A stretch of 64,000 nt of DNA from JBBDIX01 sp050486225 (lineage in GTDB: Bacteria; Actinomycetota; Nitriliruptoria; Nitriliruptorales; Nitriliruptoraceae), in assembly GCA_050486225.1 (NCBI GenBank), contig JBJHCV010000007.1, positions 97,071 through 161,070 of the forward strand, written 5' to 3'. The notes under the pieces are model-generated. The model was given only the letters and a program-made list of their open reading frames with translations. It did not search any database and was not told where the DNA came from. The position numbers were made by a program, and so were the translations under genes. How positions within the stretch are numbered: the first letter of the stretch is position 1; every line of letters begins with the position of its first letter. Below, piece by piece: positions 44,378 through 54,635 of this stretch.

Positions 44378-44403
44378 CCGACTGAACGGACTCGTTCAGT
44401 CGG
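44378..44403. terminator. Hairpin after the aldo/keto reductase
   Basis: Perfect 10-base arms CCGACTGAAC and GTTCAGTCGG around a 6-base centre, starting directly after the stop codon. No T-run follows. It could also be an operator of TetR type for the gene at 44533; position favours termination. Confidence 0.5.
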
Positions 44404-44532
44404 GTCACTCCGAGGACGAGGCAGGGACATCTCGTGACCGCCTGCGCACGGGACGGGCGGGGGCATCCTACGATCGGTCGTCGGACCCCGACGACCCGAG
44501 ACGACCGGGAAGGGTCGGGAGAGGAGGCGTCG

Positions 44533-45291
44533 ATGCTGACCACCGACAGCCATGCAGGGATGATCGCGGAGACCACGACCGTCATCGGTCACGGCGGGGA
44601 CCCGATCCACGCGTACTTCGCGCGTCCCACCGGGCCGGGGCCGTTCCCGGCGGTCGTGCTGTTCCACCACCGCCCCGGCTGGGACGAGTACTACCGGGAG
44701 GCGACCCGGCGCTTCGCGCACCACGGCTACCTCGCGATCAGTCCGGACCTGTACTGCCGGGCCGGCCACGGGGATCCCGACGACGTCGCCGCGCGGGTCA
44801 ACGCGGACGGTGGGGTGCCCGACGACCAGGTGGTGGGCGATGCGCAGGGGTGCATGACGTTCCTGCGTGGCCTGCCGACCGCGTCCGGGAGGCTCGCGCT
44901 GTTCGGCACGTGCTCCGGTGCTCGTCACGCCTACCTGGTGGCGTGCCAGACGCCGACGGTCGACGCGCTGATCGACTGCTGGGGTGGACGAATCGTGGCG
45001 ACTCCCGACGAGGCGACCGAGCAGCAGCCCGTCGCGCCGGTGGAGATGACCGCCGGCCTGCCGTGTCCGGTGCTCGGGCTGTTCGGCAACGACGACGCGA
45101 ACCCGACACCCGAGCACGTCGACGTGCTGGAGGCGGCGCTCGTCGAGCACGGCAAGTCGTACGAGTTCCACCGGTACGACGACGCTGGCCACGGGTTCTT
45201 CTACCACGACCGGCCGAACGCCTTCCGGGCGGGTCCGGCCGTCGACGGGTGGGAGAAGATCTGGGACTTCCTCGGCCGGACGATCGGCTGA
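44533..45291 (+). CDS. Dienelactone hydrolase family protein
   Basis: 252 residues. DLH fold: PAVVLFHHRPGWDEYYR, nucleophile motif FGTCSGARHA with Cys in GxCxG position, acid in GNDDANPTPEH, and catalytic His in DDAGHGFFYHDRP. It hydrolyses lactone or ester bonds; native substrate unknown. ATG at 44533 with GAGGAGG at 44521-44527. A small DUF6295-like gene follows after 41 bases. Confidence 0.9.
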   Translation: MLTTDSHAGMIAETTTVIGHGGDPIHAYFARPTGPGPFPAVVLFHHRPGWDEYYREATRRFAHHGYLAISPDLYCRAGHGDPDDVAARVNADGGVPDDQVVGDAQGCMTFLRGLPTASGRLALFGTCSGARHAYLVACQTPTVDALIDCWGGRIVATPDEATEQQPVAPVEMTAGLPCPVLGLFGNDDANPTPEHVDVLEAALVEHGKSYEFHRYDDAGHGFFYHDRPNAFRAGPAVDGWEKIWDFLGRTIG

Positions 45292-45332
45292 GCGGCGCGT
45301 CCATGCGCCGACCGACGAACGGGAGCACCTCC

Positions 45333-45596
45333 ATGTGCACGATGATCGCCAGCAGGATGCCCGTCTCGGGCAGCGCCAAGGGGCCCGGTGGCTGGTTCGA
45401 GGTGACCGAGGCGTACGTGGGCTACGACCACCCGGTGCACGCGCCGCTCGAACACGCACTGAGCGTCGACTTCGTCAACGACGGGGCAGGTCCGGGCACC
45501 CGGGTCGCCGTCGAACTGACCCGTGAGTCGGCCCGGGCACTCGCCGAGCACCTGTTGCGGGTGCTCGACGACGCGGACGCCTACGAGGCGGCCTGA
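45333..45596 (+). CDS. DUF6295-like small protein
   Basis: 87 residues. MCTMIASRMPVSGSAKGPGGWFEV and YVGYDHPVHAPLEHALSVDFVN are characteristic of a small actinobacterial family of unknown function (DUF6295). No membrane segment. The ATG has GGGAG seven bases upstream. It probably shares a transcript with the dienelactone hydrolase gene. Confidence 0.75.
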   Translation: MCTMIASRMPVSGSAKGPGGWFEVTEAYVGYDHPVHAPLEHALSVDFVNDGAGPGTRVAVELTRESARALAEHLLRVLDDADAYEAA

Positions 45597-45624
45597 CCGC
45601 CCGCGGCGACCGCAGGCCCGTCGT

Positions 45625-47379
45625 TCACCGTGGCGGTGGGATCACCGGCAGCAGGAGGAAGGGCTGGCGGTCGGCGTCCGCGTGCAGCGTGACCTGGTTG
45701 TCGAAGATCTCCGCCGGCCGGTCCTCCGGGTGTTCGTGGAGGAACGGACCGCAGCCGCGATAGTCGAGGTTGCCGACCGTCACTGGTTCGAGACCGTGGT
45801 CGAAGTCGCGACCGAGGATCGTGAGCGCGAAGCGGAAGCCGGCCGGCAGCACGATCGACGTCGCCCAGAGTTCGATGTCGAGTTCGACCACCTCGCCCGG
45901 CGTGAGGGGTTCACGGTGCGTGTGGGGGTGCACCGGCATCCACGGCGTCGACCGCTCGGGATCCAGTGCCCGATGTGACGCCCGCAACCATCCCTGCGAC
46001 AGGGGAGTGTTCGGGTCGTTGGCGCCGGAGAAGAGCAGTTCGGAGCCGTCGGGACGGAACCCGCGGAACACCAGGAACAGGTCGGCGTCCTCGGTGGACG
46101 AAGAGACGTACAGGCGCGCCGCCATCGGGCCGGTGATCTCGGTCTGCTCTGTCAGAGGCGGACTCCACAGCGTGACGCCCTCGCCCATCGCGTCGTAGGT
46201 CCGCTGCGCCGGCTCGGCCGGGGCCTCACGGGTGAGGGTCTCGCCGGCGAGGTCGAGGTGGTGGCGCTGCCAGTCCGTGCGGGCGATCGGCCACTCGTCC
46301 TCGCCGCGCAGTTCGAACACCTCGTCGGGGTGCCGGATGTTGAGCGACACCCGTGGCTGCTCGAGCCAGTCGCCCTCGTCCTTCAGGAAGTGGTCGAAGA
46401 AGCGTCGCTGGAGCGTGCGACCGTAGGGGGTGTAGAAGTGTTCCCAGTGGGTGCCCCCGTGGATCTCGAGCCACTTCTGCTCCGAGCCGGCACGCATCCA
46501 GCCGACCATGTTGCCGCGCGCGTGCTGGCCGAGCCCGCCCCAGTTGGCCGCGGACAGCAGCGGTACCTCGATGTTCTCCGGTTCGGACGAGTGGGCGGCG
46601 TGCCACTCGTCGTCGAACGGGTGCTCGATCAGCTGCGCGGGCAGGTCCTCACGGTTGGCCCGCATCTGTTCGTCGGTGAGGTCCTCGTCGCCGGAGGCGA
46701 GCAGGCCGCTGACGGGGTTGCGGAAGCCGCGTGAGCCCAGTCCGTACTGGATGGTGTCCATCCGGTTGTACCAACGTGGCAGGAACGCATTGTGGATGCC
46801 ACCGTGGTGGGTCATCTCCCGGTAGTAGTCGTTGGCGCCCTCCCAGACGCAGATCGCCGACAGGTGGGCGGGCCGCCGCTCGGCCACCTGCCACTGGTTC
46901 TTCGCGTAGTAGCTGATGCCGCACAGTCCGATCCGGCCCGTGCTCCACGACTGGTCGGCGATCCACTCGATGCAGTCGTGGTAGTCGTCGGCCTCCCGAG
47001 GCCCCCACACGTCGACGTGACCCGGCGACCGACCGCCTCCACGCGAGTCGATGCGGACCACGCCGTAACCGAGCGGGATCCACTGCTCCGGGTCGACCAG
47101 TTCCCAGGCGGTGAACCGGGACGAACTGCCCTCGGACGCGTCCGGGTGCATCTCGTTGAGCTTCTTCCACTGGCGGGGATAGCCGGCCTCGAAGGTCAGA
47201 CCCTTGGCGTAGGGGCCCATGCTCGCGATCACCGGGACCGGCGCGTCGTCGTCCGGTCGGAACACGTCCGCGCGGAGCACGAGGCCGTCGTCCATCGTGA
47301 TCGGCACGTCGAAGTCGACGCGCATCCCGTTGGTGACCATCGACTTCAGGGCACCGTCGATCGCTGCTGCTCCACCCAC
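45625..47379 (-). CDS. CocE/NonD-family hydrolase (X-Pro dipeptidyl-peptidase S15-like)
   Basis: 584 residues. Alpha/beta domain with VVRIDSRGGGRSPG, nucleophile in IGLCGISYYAKNQW (Ser), and a C-terminal PepX_C jelly-roll domain from about 360 (EITGPMAARLYVSSSTEDAD, PGEVVELDIELWATS). It cleaves esters or acyl-peptide bonds; substrate unknown. GTG at 47379 has GGGAG seven bases upstream; internal ATGs at 47340 and 47325 are alternatives. Divergent from ettA. Confidence 0.9.
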   Translation of the reverse strand: MGGAAAIDGALKSMVTNGMRVDFDVPITMDDGLVLRADVFRPDDDAPVPVIASMGPYAKGLTFEAGYPRQWKKLNEMHPDASEGSSSRFTAWELVDPEQWIPLGYGVVRIDSRGGGRSPGHVDVWGPREADDYHDCIEWIADQSWSTGRIGLCGISYYAKNQWQVAERRPAHLSAICVWEGANDYYREMTHHGGIHNAFLPRWYNRMDTIQYGLGSRGFRNPVSGLLASGDEDLTDEQMRANREDLPAQLIEHPFDDEWHAAHSSEPENIEVPLLSAANWGGLGQHARGNMVGWMRAGSEQKWLEIHGGTHWEHFYTPYGRTLQRRFFDHFLKDEGDWLEQPRVSLNIRHPDEVFELRGEDEWPIARTDWQRHHLDLAGETLTREAPAEPAQRTYDAMGEGVTLWSPPLTEQTEITGPMAARLYVSSSTEDADLFLVFRGFRPDGSELLFSGANDPNTPLSQGWLRASHRALDPERSTPWMPVHPHTHREPLTPGEVVELDIELWATSIVLPAGFRFALTILGRDFDHGLEPVTVGNLDYRGCGPFLHEHPEDRPAEIFDNQVTLHADADRQPFLLLPVIPPPR

Positions 47380-47589
47380 CAGACCGCTCCCAGTTCGTGT
47401 GCGAGTCCGTGTGCGGTCACTGGTGGCCGAACGGTCCCGCAGGTCGTGGATCGAGCGTAGTCATACCGGGGCACCGTCGAGGTTCCGCAACCACGTCCTC
47501 GGGGACCGGGGTGACGCGAGCACGTTAGCCTCGGAGGCGAAGGCGACCTTCCCGACCTGCCCGACCCGACCCCCCGGTGGAGCATCCCG

Positions 47590-49293
<1,704 letters not shown>

Positions 49294-49365
49294 GGGTTCC
49301 CGCGGTACGGGACGGGCACGTCCGGCCCGGTGTCGTCTCGGTGTGCAGCGCAGAGGACGGACGAC

Positions 49366-49398
49366 AGCGACGGCGTGCCGGAGGGGCACGCCGTCGCT
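49366..49398. terminator. Bidirectional intrinsic terminator
   Basis: Perfect 14-base stem AGCGACGGCGTGCC / GGCACGCCGTCGCT with a 5-base loop GGAGG. It sits between the convergent ends of ettA and the lipoprotein gene at 49444 and can serve both. No T-run. Confidence 0.75.
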
Positions 49399-49443
49399 CG
49401 TGGCTCGAGGTCGTGTCGGTGTGACGCGGACCCCGGGTGTCGG

Positions 49444-49962
49444 TCAGGTCGCGAACGCCACCGCGATGACGGTCGTGTCCGGAGGCAGGGTGTCGGCGAT
49501 CGGGGCGATCAGACCCATGTCGGCGTGCGCGCTCGAGTTGGCGATCTCGATGCGGGCGACGCTGCCGGCCTCCGCCCCGTCGTTGGACGCGACCCAACGG
49601 ACCTCTCCGTTGACCGTCTCCTCCTCGACCGTGAACTGGTCGAAGTCCTCGATGTTGCGCGAGAACCAGGCGGAGATGTCGGCGACGTCGTCGAACGACG
49701 CGAAGAAGTCGACCGAGTAGCCGTCGACGTCGAACTCGGGCAGGAACAGTTCGCTGCCGCCGTAGTAGTAGTTGGCGCGCATGGCCGGGTCCGGCTCGTC
49801 CCCGGGCTCCTCGGCGGGTTCGGCCTCGGGTTCCTCGGCGGGTTCCTCGGCGGGCGCGGCCTCGGGTTCCTCGGTGGCAGGGTCCTCACCGTTGCCGCAG
49901 GCGGCCAGCAGGAGCAGGGCGCTGAGGACCAGCGCAGCGCGGCGGATGGAGCGGGATGTCAT
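49444..49962 (-). CDS. Hypothetical lipoprotein with Glu-Pro-Ala repeat linker
   Basis: 172 residues. Signal with lipobox LLLAAC. A linker of repeated AEEP/EPEAE units (about 28-58) likely spans the cell wall. The C-terminal domain (about 65-172) is acidic and globular, without a recognised family. ATG at 49960-49962 with GGAGG five bases upstream. Confidence 0.65.
   Translation of the reverse strand: MTSRSIRRAALVLSALLLLAACGNGEDPATEEPEAAPAEEPAEEPEAEPAEEPGDEPDPAMRANYYYGGSELFLPEFDVDGYSVDFFASFDDVADISAWFSRNIEDFDQFTVEEETVNGEVRWVASNDGAEAGSVARIEIANSSAHADMGLIAPIADTLPPDTTVIAVAFAT
49807..49876. repeat. Low-complexity repeat encoding the Glu-Pro linker
   Basis: Imperfect tandem units based on TCGGCGGGTTCC. 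The 17-base word GGCCTCGGGTTCCTCGG occurs at 49822-49838 and again at 49858-49874. It lies inside the lipoprotein gene at 49444. Confidence 0.6.
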
Positions 49963-50071
49963 GTGGACCTCCGAAGGTGCTCGTGACGTTGCGGTGAACC
50001 GTACCGCGTCACGGGTCGTCCGAATCGTCGACACCACGTCCGAACGACGTGTACCGCACGCGTGATGCGCA

Positions 50072-50089
50072 ACCGTTGCACACAACGGT
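50072..50089. promoter_or_regulatory. Palindromic operator candidate of the formate dehydrogenase operon
   Basis: ACCGTTG-CACA-CAACGGT, perfect 7-base arms, flanked by GCGC on both sides. It lies 55 bases upstream of the first gene of the operon, in an AT-richer stretch. The regulator is unknown. Confidence 0.5.
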
Positions 50090-50144
50090 GCGCGGTTTCC
50101 TGCGGGGTCCTACAGTGCGCTGCATCGACGACGGAGGTGCCCCG

Positions 50145-52034
50145 ATGGGTCGACTCACCACCCCGATGGTCCGACAGGACGGTGTCCTGCGGACGGCGTC
50201 CTGGGACGAGGCGCTCACGCGCGCGGCCTCGGGCATGGACGCCATCCGCCGTGCGCACGGTCCGACCGCGCTGGGCATGTTCTCCTGCTCCAAGGCGACG
50301 AACGAGACCAACTACGTCGCCCAGCGCTTCGCGCGGGTCGTGCTCGGCACCAACAACATCGACAGCTGCAACCGCACCTGACACGCTCCGTCCGTCGCCG
50401 GTCTGGCGGCAGTCTTCGGAGCCGGGGGAGGCACCTCCTCGTACGAGGAGATCCACCACGCGGACGTCGTGCTGCTCTGGGGGTCCAACGCTCGCGCCGC
50501 GCACCCCATCTTCTTCCACCATCTCCTGCGGGGGGTGCGCAACGGCGCGCGGCTCTACGTGGTCGACCCCCGGCGCACGGCGTCGGCCCGCTGGGCCGAC
50601 GTGTGGATGGGACTCGAGGTCGGAAGCGACATCGCGCTCGCGAACGCGATGGGTCGGGTCATCCTCGACCGTGGCCTCGAGAACCGGGAGTTCATCGATC
50701 GGGCCACCCTCGACGTCGACGAGTACACCCGTGTCGTCGACGCCTACACCCTCGAGCGGGCCACCCGGATCACGGGCATCCCGGGCGCGGTCATCGAGGA
50801 GGCGGCGATCGCGTACGCAACGGCCGAGCGCGCACAGATCTGCTGGACGCTCGGCATCACCGAGCACCACAACGCCACAGACAACGTGCTCGCGCTCATC
50901 AACCTGTCGCTGCTCACCGGGCACGTCGGACGTCACGGATCGGGTCTGGTCCCGTTGCGCGGGCAGAACAACGTGCAGGGTGGTGGGGACATGGGCGCCC
51001 TGCCCAACCGCCTGCCGGGCTTCCAGGACGTCGAGGACGACCAGGTGCGCGCCCGGTTCGAACGTGCCTGGGGTGGGACGATCCCGGCGCGGCGCGGCTG
51101 GCACCTGAGCGAGATGTTCGAGGCGATGGCGGCTGGAACGCTGCGTGGTGTGTACGTGATCGGGGAGAACCCGGCACAGTCGGAGGCCGACGCGACGCAC
51201 GTGCGCGCCAGGCTCGAGGGTCTCGACCTGCTCGTCGTCCAGGACATCACGCTGACGGCCACGGCCCGGATGGCCGACGTGGTGCTGCCGGCAGGAGCGG
51301 ACTGGTGTGAGGCCGAGGGGACGGTGACCAACTCGGAACGGCGAGTGCAGCGCGTGCGTCCGGCGCTGCGACCGCCGGGCGACGCACGCACCGACCTCGA
51401 CATCCTGGTCGCGCTCGCCGGACGGTTCGGACACGACTGGTCGTGGATGACGCCCGAGGCGGCGTGGGACGAACTGCGCAGCCTGTCGCCCATGCACGGC
51501 GGCATGAGCTGGAGGCGGCTCGAGGAGCACGGAGGGCTGCGGTGGCCCTGCCCGACCGAGGACCACCCGGGCACCCCGTTCCTGCACGGGCGGCTGTGGC
51601 AGGAGCCGGTCGAGGGACCCCGTGCCCCGTTCATCGCGACCGAGTGGGTCCCACCGGTCGACGCGCTGTCGGACGAGTACCCGTACCGGTTGACGACCGG
51701 ACGTCACCTCGACTCCTACAACACCGGGGTGCAGACCGACGCCTACGCGTCACCGCGCCGGAGCGCCGGCATGCTCGAGGTGTCGTCGTACGACGCGACC
51801 CGCCTGCGCATCGACGACGGCGACCCGGTGGTGGTGACGTCCCGACGTGGGAGCATCCGGGTGCCGGCACGTGTCGACGACGCGCTTCGCGAGGGGTTGG
51901 TGTTCATGACCCTGCACCATCCGGAACTCGCGGACGTCAACCTGCTCACCATCGATGCGTGGGATCCCCGTTCGGGGACGTCGGAGTTCAAGGCGACCGC
52001 GGTCCGCATCGAACCGGCGCGAGCGGAGGCCTGA
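50145..52034 (+). CDS. fdhF: Formate dehydrogenase molybdopterin subunit with selenocysteine (in-frame TGA 50379-50381)
   Basis: 629 residues if TGA at codon 79 is read as selenocysteine. The context NNIDSCNRT-U-HAPSVAGL aligns with the E. coli FdhF active site, where Sec is the molybdenum ligand and the next His is catalytic. The frame continues without a break through PLRGQNNVQGGGDMGALPNRLPG and ADVVLPAGADWCEAEGTVTNSERR to the C-terminal molybdopterin-dinucleotide-binding domain. The N-terminal Fe4S4 domain of normal FdhF is missing; the protein starts at what would be the next segment (TTPMVRQDGVLRTASWDEAL). ATG at 50145 has GGAGG at 50133-50137. It oxidises formate to CO2 with the two subunits encoded downstream. 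Confidence 0.9.
50385..50422 (+). promoter_or_regulatory. SECIS-like hairpin downstream of the TGA codon
   Basis: Begins 4 bases after the TGA. Lower stem GCTCCG (50385-50390) pairs with CGGAGC (50417-50422). The upper stem CGCC/GGCG closes a 5-base loop GGTCT. Distance and the G-G-U loop are as in bacterial SECIS elements bound by SelB. Confidence 0.8.
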
Positions 52035-53725
52035 TGGACCTGCGCATCAGCGACGACCAGCCCACCGACGCCGAACGTGACGCGATCGCCGTCGTGGTCG
52101 GCCCGACGCCGGGCGGTGTGGCCGACGGACGGGTCGTGGTCCGGGACCTGGACCTGCGTCATCTCCTGCTGCCCGCACTCGCCGAGGTCCAGTCGCGCAT
52201 CGGGTGGGTGAGCCGTGGGGCGATGGCCGAGATCTGTCGGCGACTGGACGTCCCGCCCGCCGACGCGTACGGGGTCGCGACGTTCTACGCGCTGATCGCG
52301 ACCGAGAAACGTCCGCCCCGCGTCGCCCACGTGTGTGACGACCTCGCCTGCGGTCCGGCCGGGGGCGACGCGCTGGCCGAGGAGCTGGCCGGGGCCCTCG
52401 CGTCGGCGGACGGTCACTCGGTGCACACGAGCCCGTGCCTCGGTCAGTGCGACCGGGCCCCAGCCGTGTACCTCCAGCGTGCCGGGGTCGACGACGACGT
52501 CGTGGTGCACGCCACCGCCTCCGACGTCGTCGGTGGCCTCGGTCAGTCGGGGATCGTCGCGCCCGCGACCGTGTCGGTGACCCCCGGTCGCCTGCTCGCG
52601 CGGGTCCGGGCCGCGGAGTACTCGGACTTCGCCACGCTGCGCAGCGCTCTGGCGATGGGGCCCCGGGCGGTGATCGACGCGGTGCGCGACACCGGACTGG
52701 TCGGCCGGGGAGGTGCCGCGTTCCCGACGGGGATCAAGTGGGCGGCGGTGGCCGAGGCCGAGGGTCCTCGACACCTGATCTGCAACGCCGACGAGTCCGA
52801 ACCCGGGACCTTCAAGGACCGGGTGCTGCTCGAGTCGACCCCGTCGGCGGTGGTGGAGGCGATGGCGATCGCGGGTACCGCGATCGGTGCGGAGCAGGGG
52901 TGGCTCTACGTGCGCGGGGAGTATCCGGTCGCGACCCGCGCCCTCGTGGAGGCCATCGCCGACGCGCACGCGCGGGGTGTGCTGGGTGACGACGTGCTCG
53001 GGTCGGGCCGCCGGTTCGACATCGAGGTGCGACGGGGCCAGGGCGCCTACATCTGTGGGGAGGAGACCGCCCTCATGGAGTCGATCGAGGGCCACCGGGG
53101 TGAGCCACGCAACAAGCCTCCGTTCCCGACCACGCACGGGCTGTTCGGCCGGCCGACCGTGATCAACAACGTGGAGACCCTGTGCAACGTGCTCGACGTC
53201 GTGCACGGGGTGACACCCGACTCCCGACTGTTCTGCCTGTCCGGCGACGTGGCACGGCCCGGCGTCGTCGAGGCGTCGCACGGCACGCCGCTGCGCGTCC
53301 TGCTCGAAGACGCGGGAGCCCGCACCGACGAGCTGCGGGCCGTGCTGCTCGGGGGAGCCGCAGGCAGCTTCGTCGGGCCCGACCTGTTCGACCTGCCGCT
53401 CGACCTCGAGTCCGCGCGTGCGCACGGGTTGTCACTGGGTTCGGGCGTCGTCATGGCGTTCGGCCCCGACACAGACTTCGCCCGCGTGGTGGCGCGCATC
53501 GCCCGGTTCTTCCGCGACGAGAGCTGCGGGCAGTGCGTCCCGTGCCGCATCGGCGTGGTGCGCCAGCAGGAGGCGCTGGGCCGGTACCTCGATGGCGGTC
53601 GGTCACCACGCGAACTGACGGTGCTGCGCGACGTCGACCGGGTGATGACCGACGCGTCGATCTGTGGACTCGGGCAGACCGCGGCGTCGGCGATCCGGTC
53701 CGCGATCGCCCTGGAACTGGTGTGA
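52034..53725 (+). CDS. NAD-dependent formate dehydrogenase beta/gamma subunit, NuoE-NuoF fusion
   Basis: 563 residues. Residues about 20-170 are NuoE-like (thioredoxin-fold [2Fe-2S]): VSRGAMAEICRRLDV, VATFYALI and the cluster Cys in CDDLACGPAGG and SPCLGQCDRAP. Residues about 190-560 are NuoF-like: FMN site GRGGAAFPTGIKWAAV, NADH site YICGEETALMESIEG and the [4Fe-4S] Cys in ESCGQCVPCRIG. It passes electrons from formate to NAD+. ATG overlaps the stop of the preceding gene by one base, so translation is coupled. Confidence 0.93.
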   Translation: MDLRISDDQPTDAERDAIAVVVGPTPGGVADGRVVVRDLDLRHLLLPALAEVQSRIGWVSRGAMAEICRRLDVPPADAYGVATFYALIATEKRPPRVAHVCDDLACGPAGGDALAEELAGALASADGHSVHTSPCLGQCDRAPAVYLQRAGVDDDVVVHATASDVVGGLGQSGIVAPATVSVTPGRLLARVRAAEYSDFATLRSALAMGPRAVIDAVRDTGLVGRGGAAFPTGIKWAAVAEAEGPRHLICNADESEPGTFKDRVLLESTPSAVVEAMAIAGTAIGAEQGWLYVRGEYPVATRALVEAIADAHARGVLGDDVLGSGRRFDIEVRRGQGAYICGEETALMESIEGHRGEPRNKPPFPTTHGLFGRPTVINNVETLCNVLDVVHGVTPDSRLFCLSGDVARPGVVEASHGTPLRVLLEDAGARTDELRAVLLGGAAGSFVGPDLFDLPLDLESARAHGLSLGSGVVMAFGPDTDFARVVARIARFFRDESCGQCVPCRIGVVRQQEALGRYLDGGRSPRELTVLRDVDRVMTDASICGLGQTAASAIRSAIALELV

Positions 53726-53753
53726 TCGGACGCGCGAGGGACGGAGGAGCGCC

Positions 53754-54635
53754 GTGACCGACATCACGATCGACGGCCAGACGGTGCAGGTCGACGCAGG
53801 TTCGTCGCTGCTGGACGCGTGTCGGTCGGTCGGCCTTGACCAGCCGACGCTGTGCCATCTGTCGACGCTGACGCCCGCGAACGCCTGCCGGCTGTGCGTC
53901 GTGGAGGTCGAGGGAACCCGACCGCTCGTGCCGTCGTGTTCGCGAACCTGTGAGGACGGGATGGTCGTGTCGACCGACTCCGAACGGGTACGGCACTCGC
54001 GCCGGATGGTCCTCGAACTGCTGGCGTCGTCGGTCGACGTCGGCCTCCACGACCAGATGGCCGCGTGGATCGACGAGTACGGGGCCGATCCGGACCGTCA
54101 CGGCGCCGACGCGGCCACCGTCGCACAACCTGTCCGCGTCGACAACGACCTGTACGTGCGCGACTACTCGCGATGCATCCTGTGCTACCGGTGCGTCGAC
54201 GCCTGTGGGGAGGATGCCCAGAACACCTTCGCCATCCAGGTGGCCGGGCGGGGATTCGACGCGACGATCTCGACCGAGCACGACGTGGCGTTGCCCGACT
54301 CGGCCTGCGTGTACTGCGGCAACTGCATCGACGTGTGCCCGACGGACGCGCTCATGTTCCGGTCCGAGCACGAACTGCGTGGCGCCGGTCTGTGGGACGA
54401 GTCGCGTCAGGAGGTCACCCGGACGGTCTGCGCGTTCTGTGGGGTGGGCTGCAACCTCGAACTGCACGTCCAGGACGAACGGATCGTGAAGGTGACCTCA
54501 CCGCGGGACCACGACGTCACCTCCGGCCACCTGTGCATCAAGGGCCGGTTCGGCTACGACCACGTTCAGGACCTCGACGAGTCCACGCCGGTCGACGAGG
54601 TGCTCCGGGCCGCGAGGCGATCCGGCCCCGTGTAG
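53754..54635 (+). CDS. Formate dehydrogenase iron-sulfur subunit carrying the displaced Fe4S4 domain of FdhF
   Basis: 293 residues. A [2Fe-2S] ferredoxin domain (about 1-80, Cys in CHLSTLTPANACRLC and SCSRTC) comes first. Two [4Fe-4S] motifs follow (CILCYRCVDACGE and CVYCGNCIDVCPTDAL). The last 70 residues are the molybdopterin-oxidoreductase Fe4S4 domain (VCAFCGVGCNLELHV, HLCIKGRFGYDHV), which normally opens the FdhF polypeptide; the catalytic Lys after LCI is present. The His-Cys cluster motif is not evident. GTG start with GGAGGA upstream. Its 3' end overlaps the convergent fdhD fusion by 70 bases. Confidence 0.9.
   Translation: MTDITIDGQTVQVDAGSSLLDACRSVGLDQPTLCHLSTLTPANACRLCVVEVEGTRPLVPSCSRTCEDGMVVSTDSERVRHSRRMVLELLASSVDVGLHDQMAAWIDEYGADPDRHGADAATVAQPVRVDNDLYVRDYSRCILCYRCVDACGEDAQNTFAIQVAGRGFDATISTEHDVALPDSACVYCGNCIDVCPTDALMFRSEHELRGAGLWDESRQEVTRTVCAFCGVGCNLELHVQDERIVKVTSPRDHDVTSGHLCIKGRFGYDHVQDLDESTPVDEVLRAARRSGPV

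Noticed and set aside
50379..50381. TGA as a true stop, with a separate gene starting at the ATG 50469
   Set aside because: The 29 codons between TGA and 50469 encode conserved FdhF sequence (HAPSVAGL, TSSYEEI), and a SECIS-like hairpin follows the TGA.
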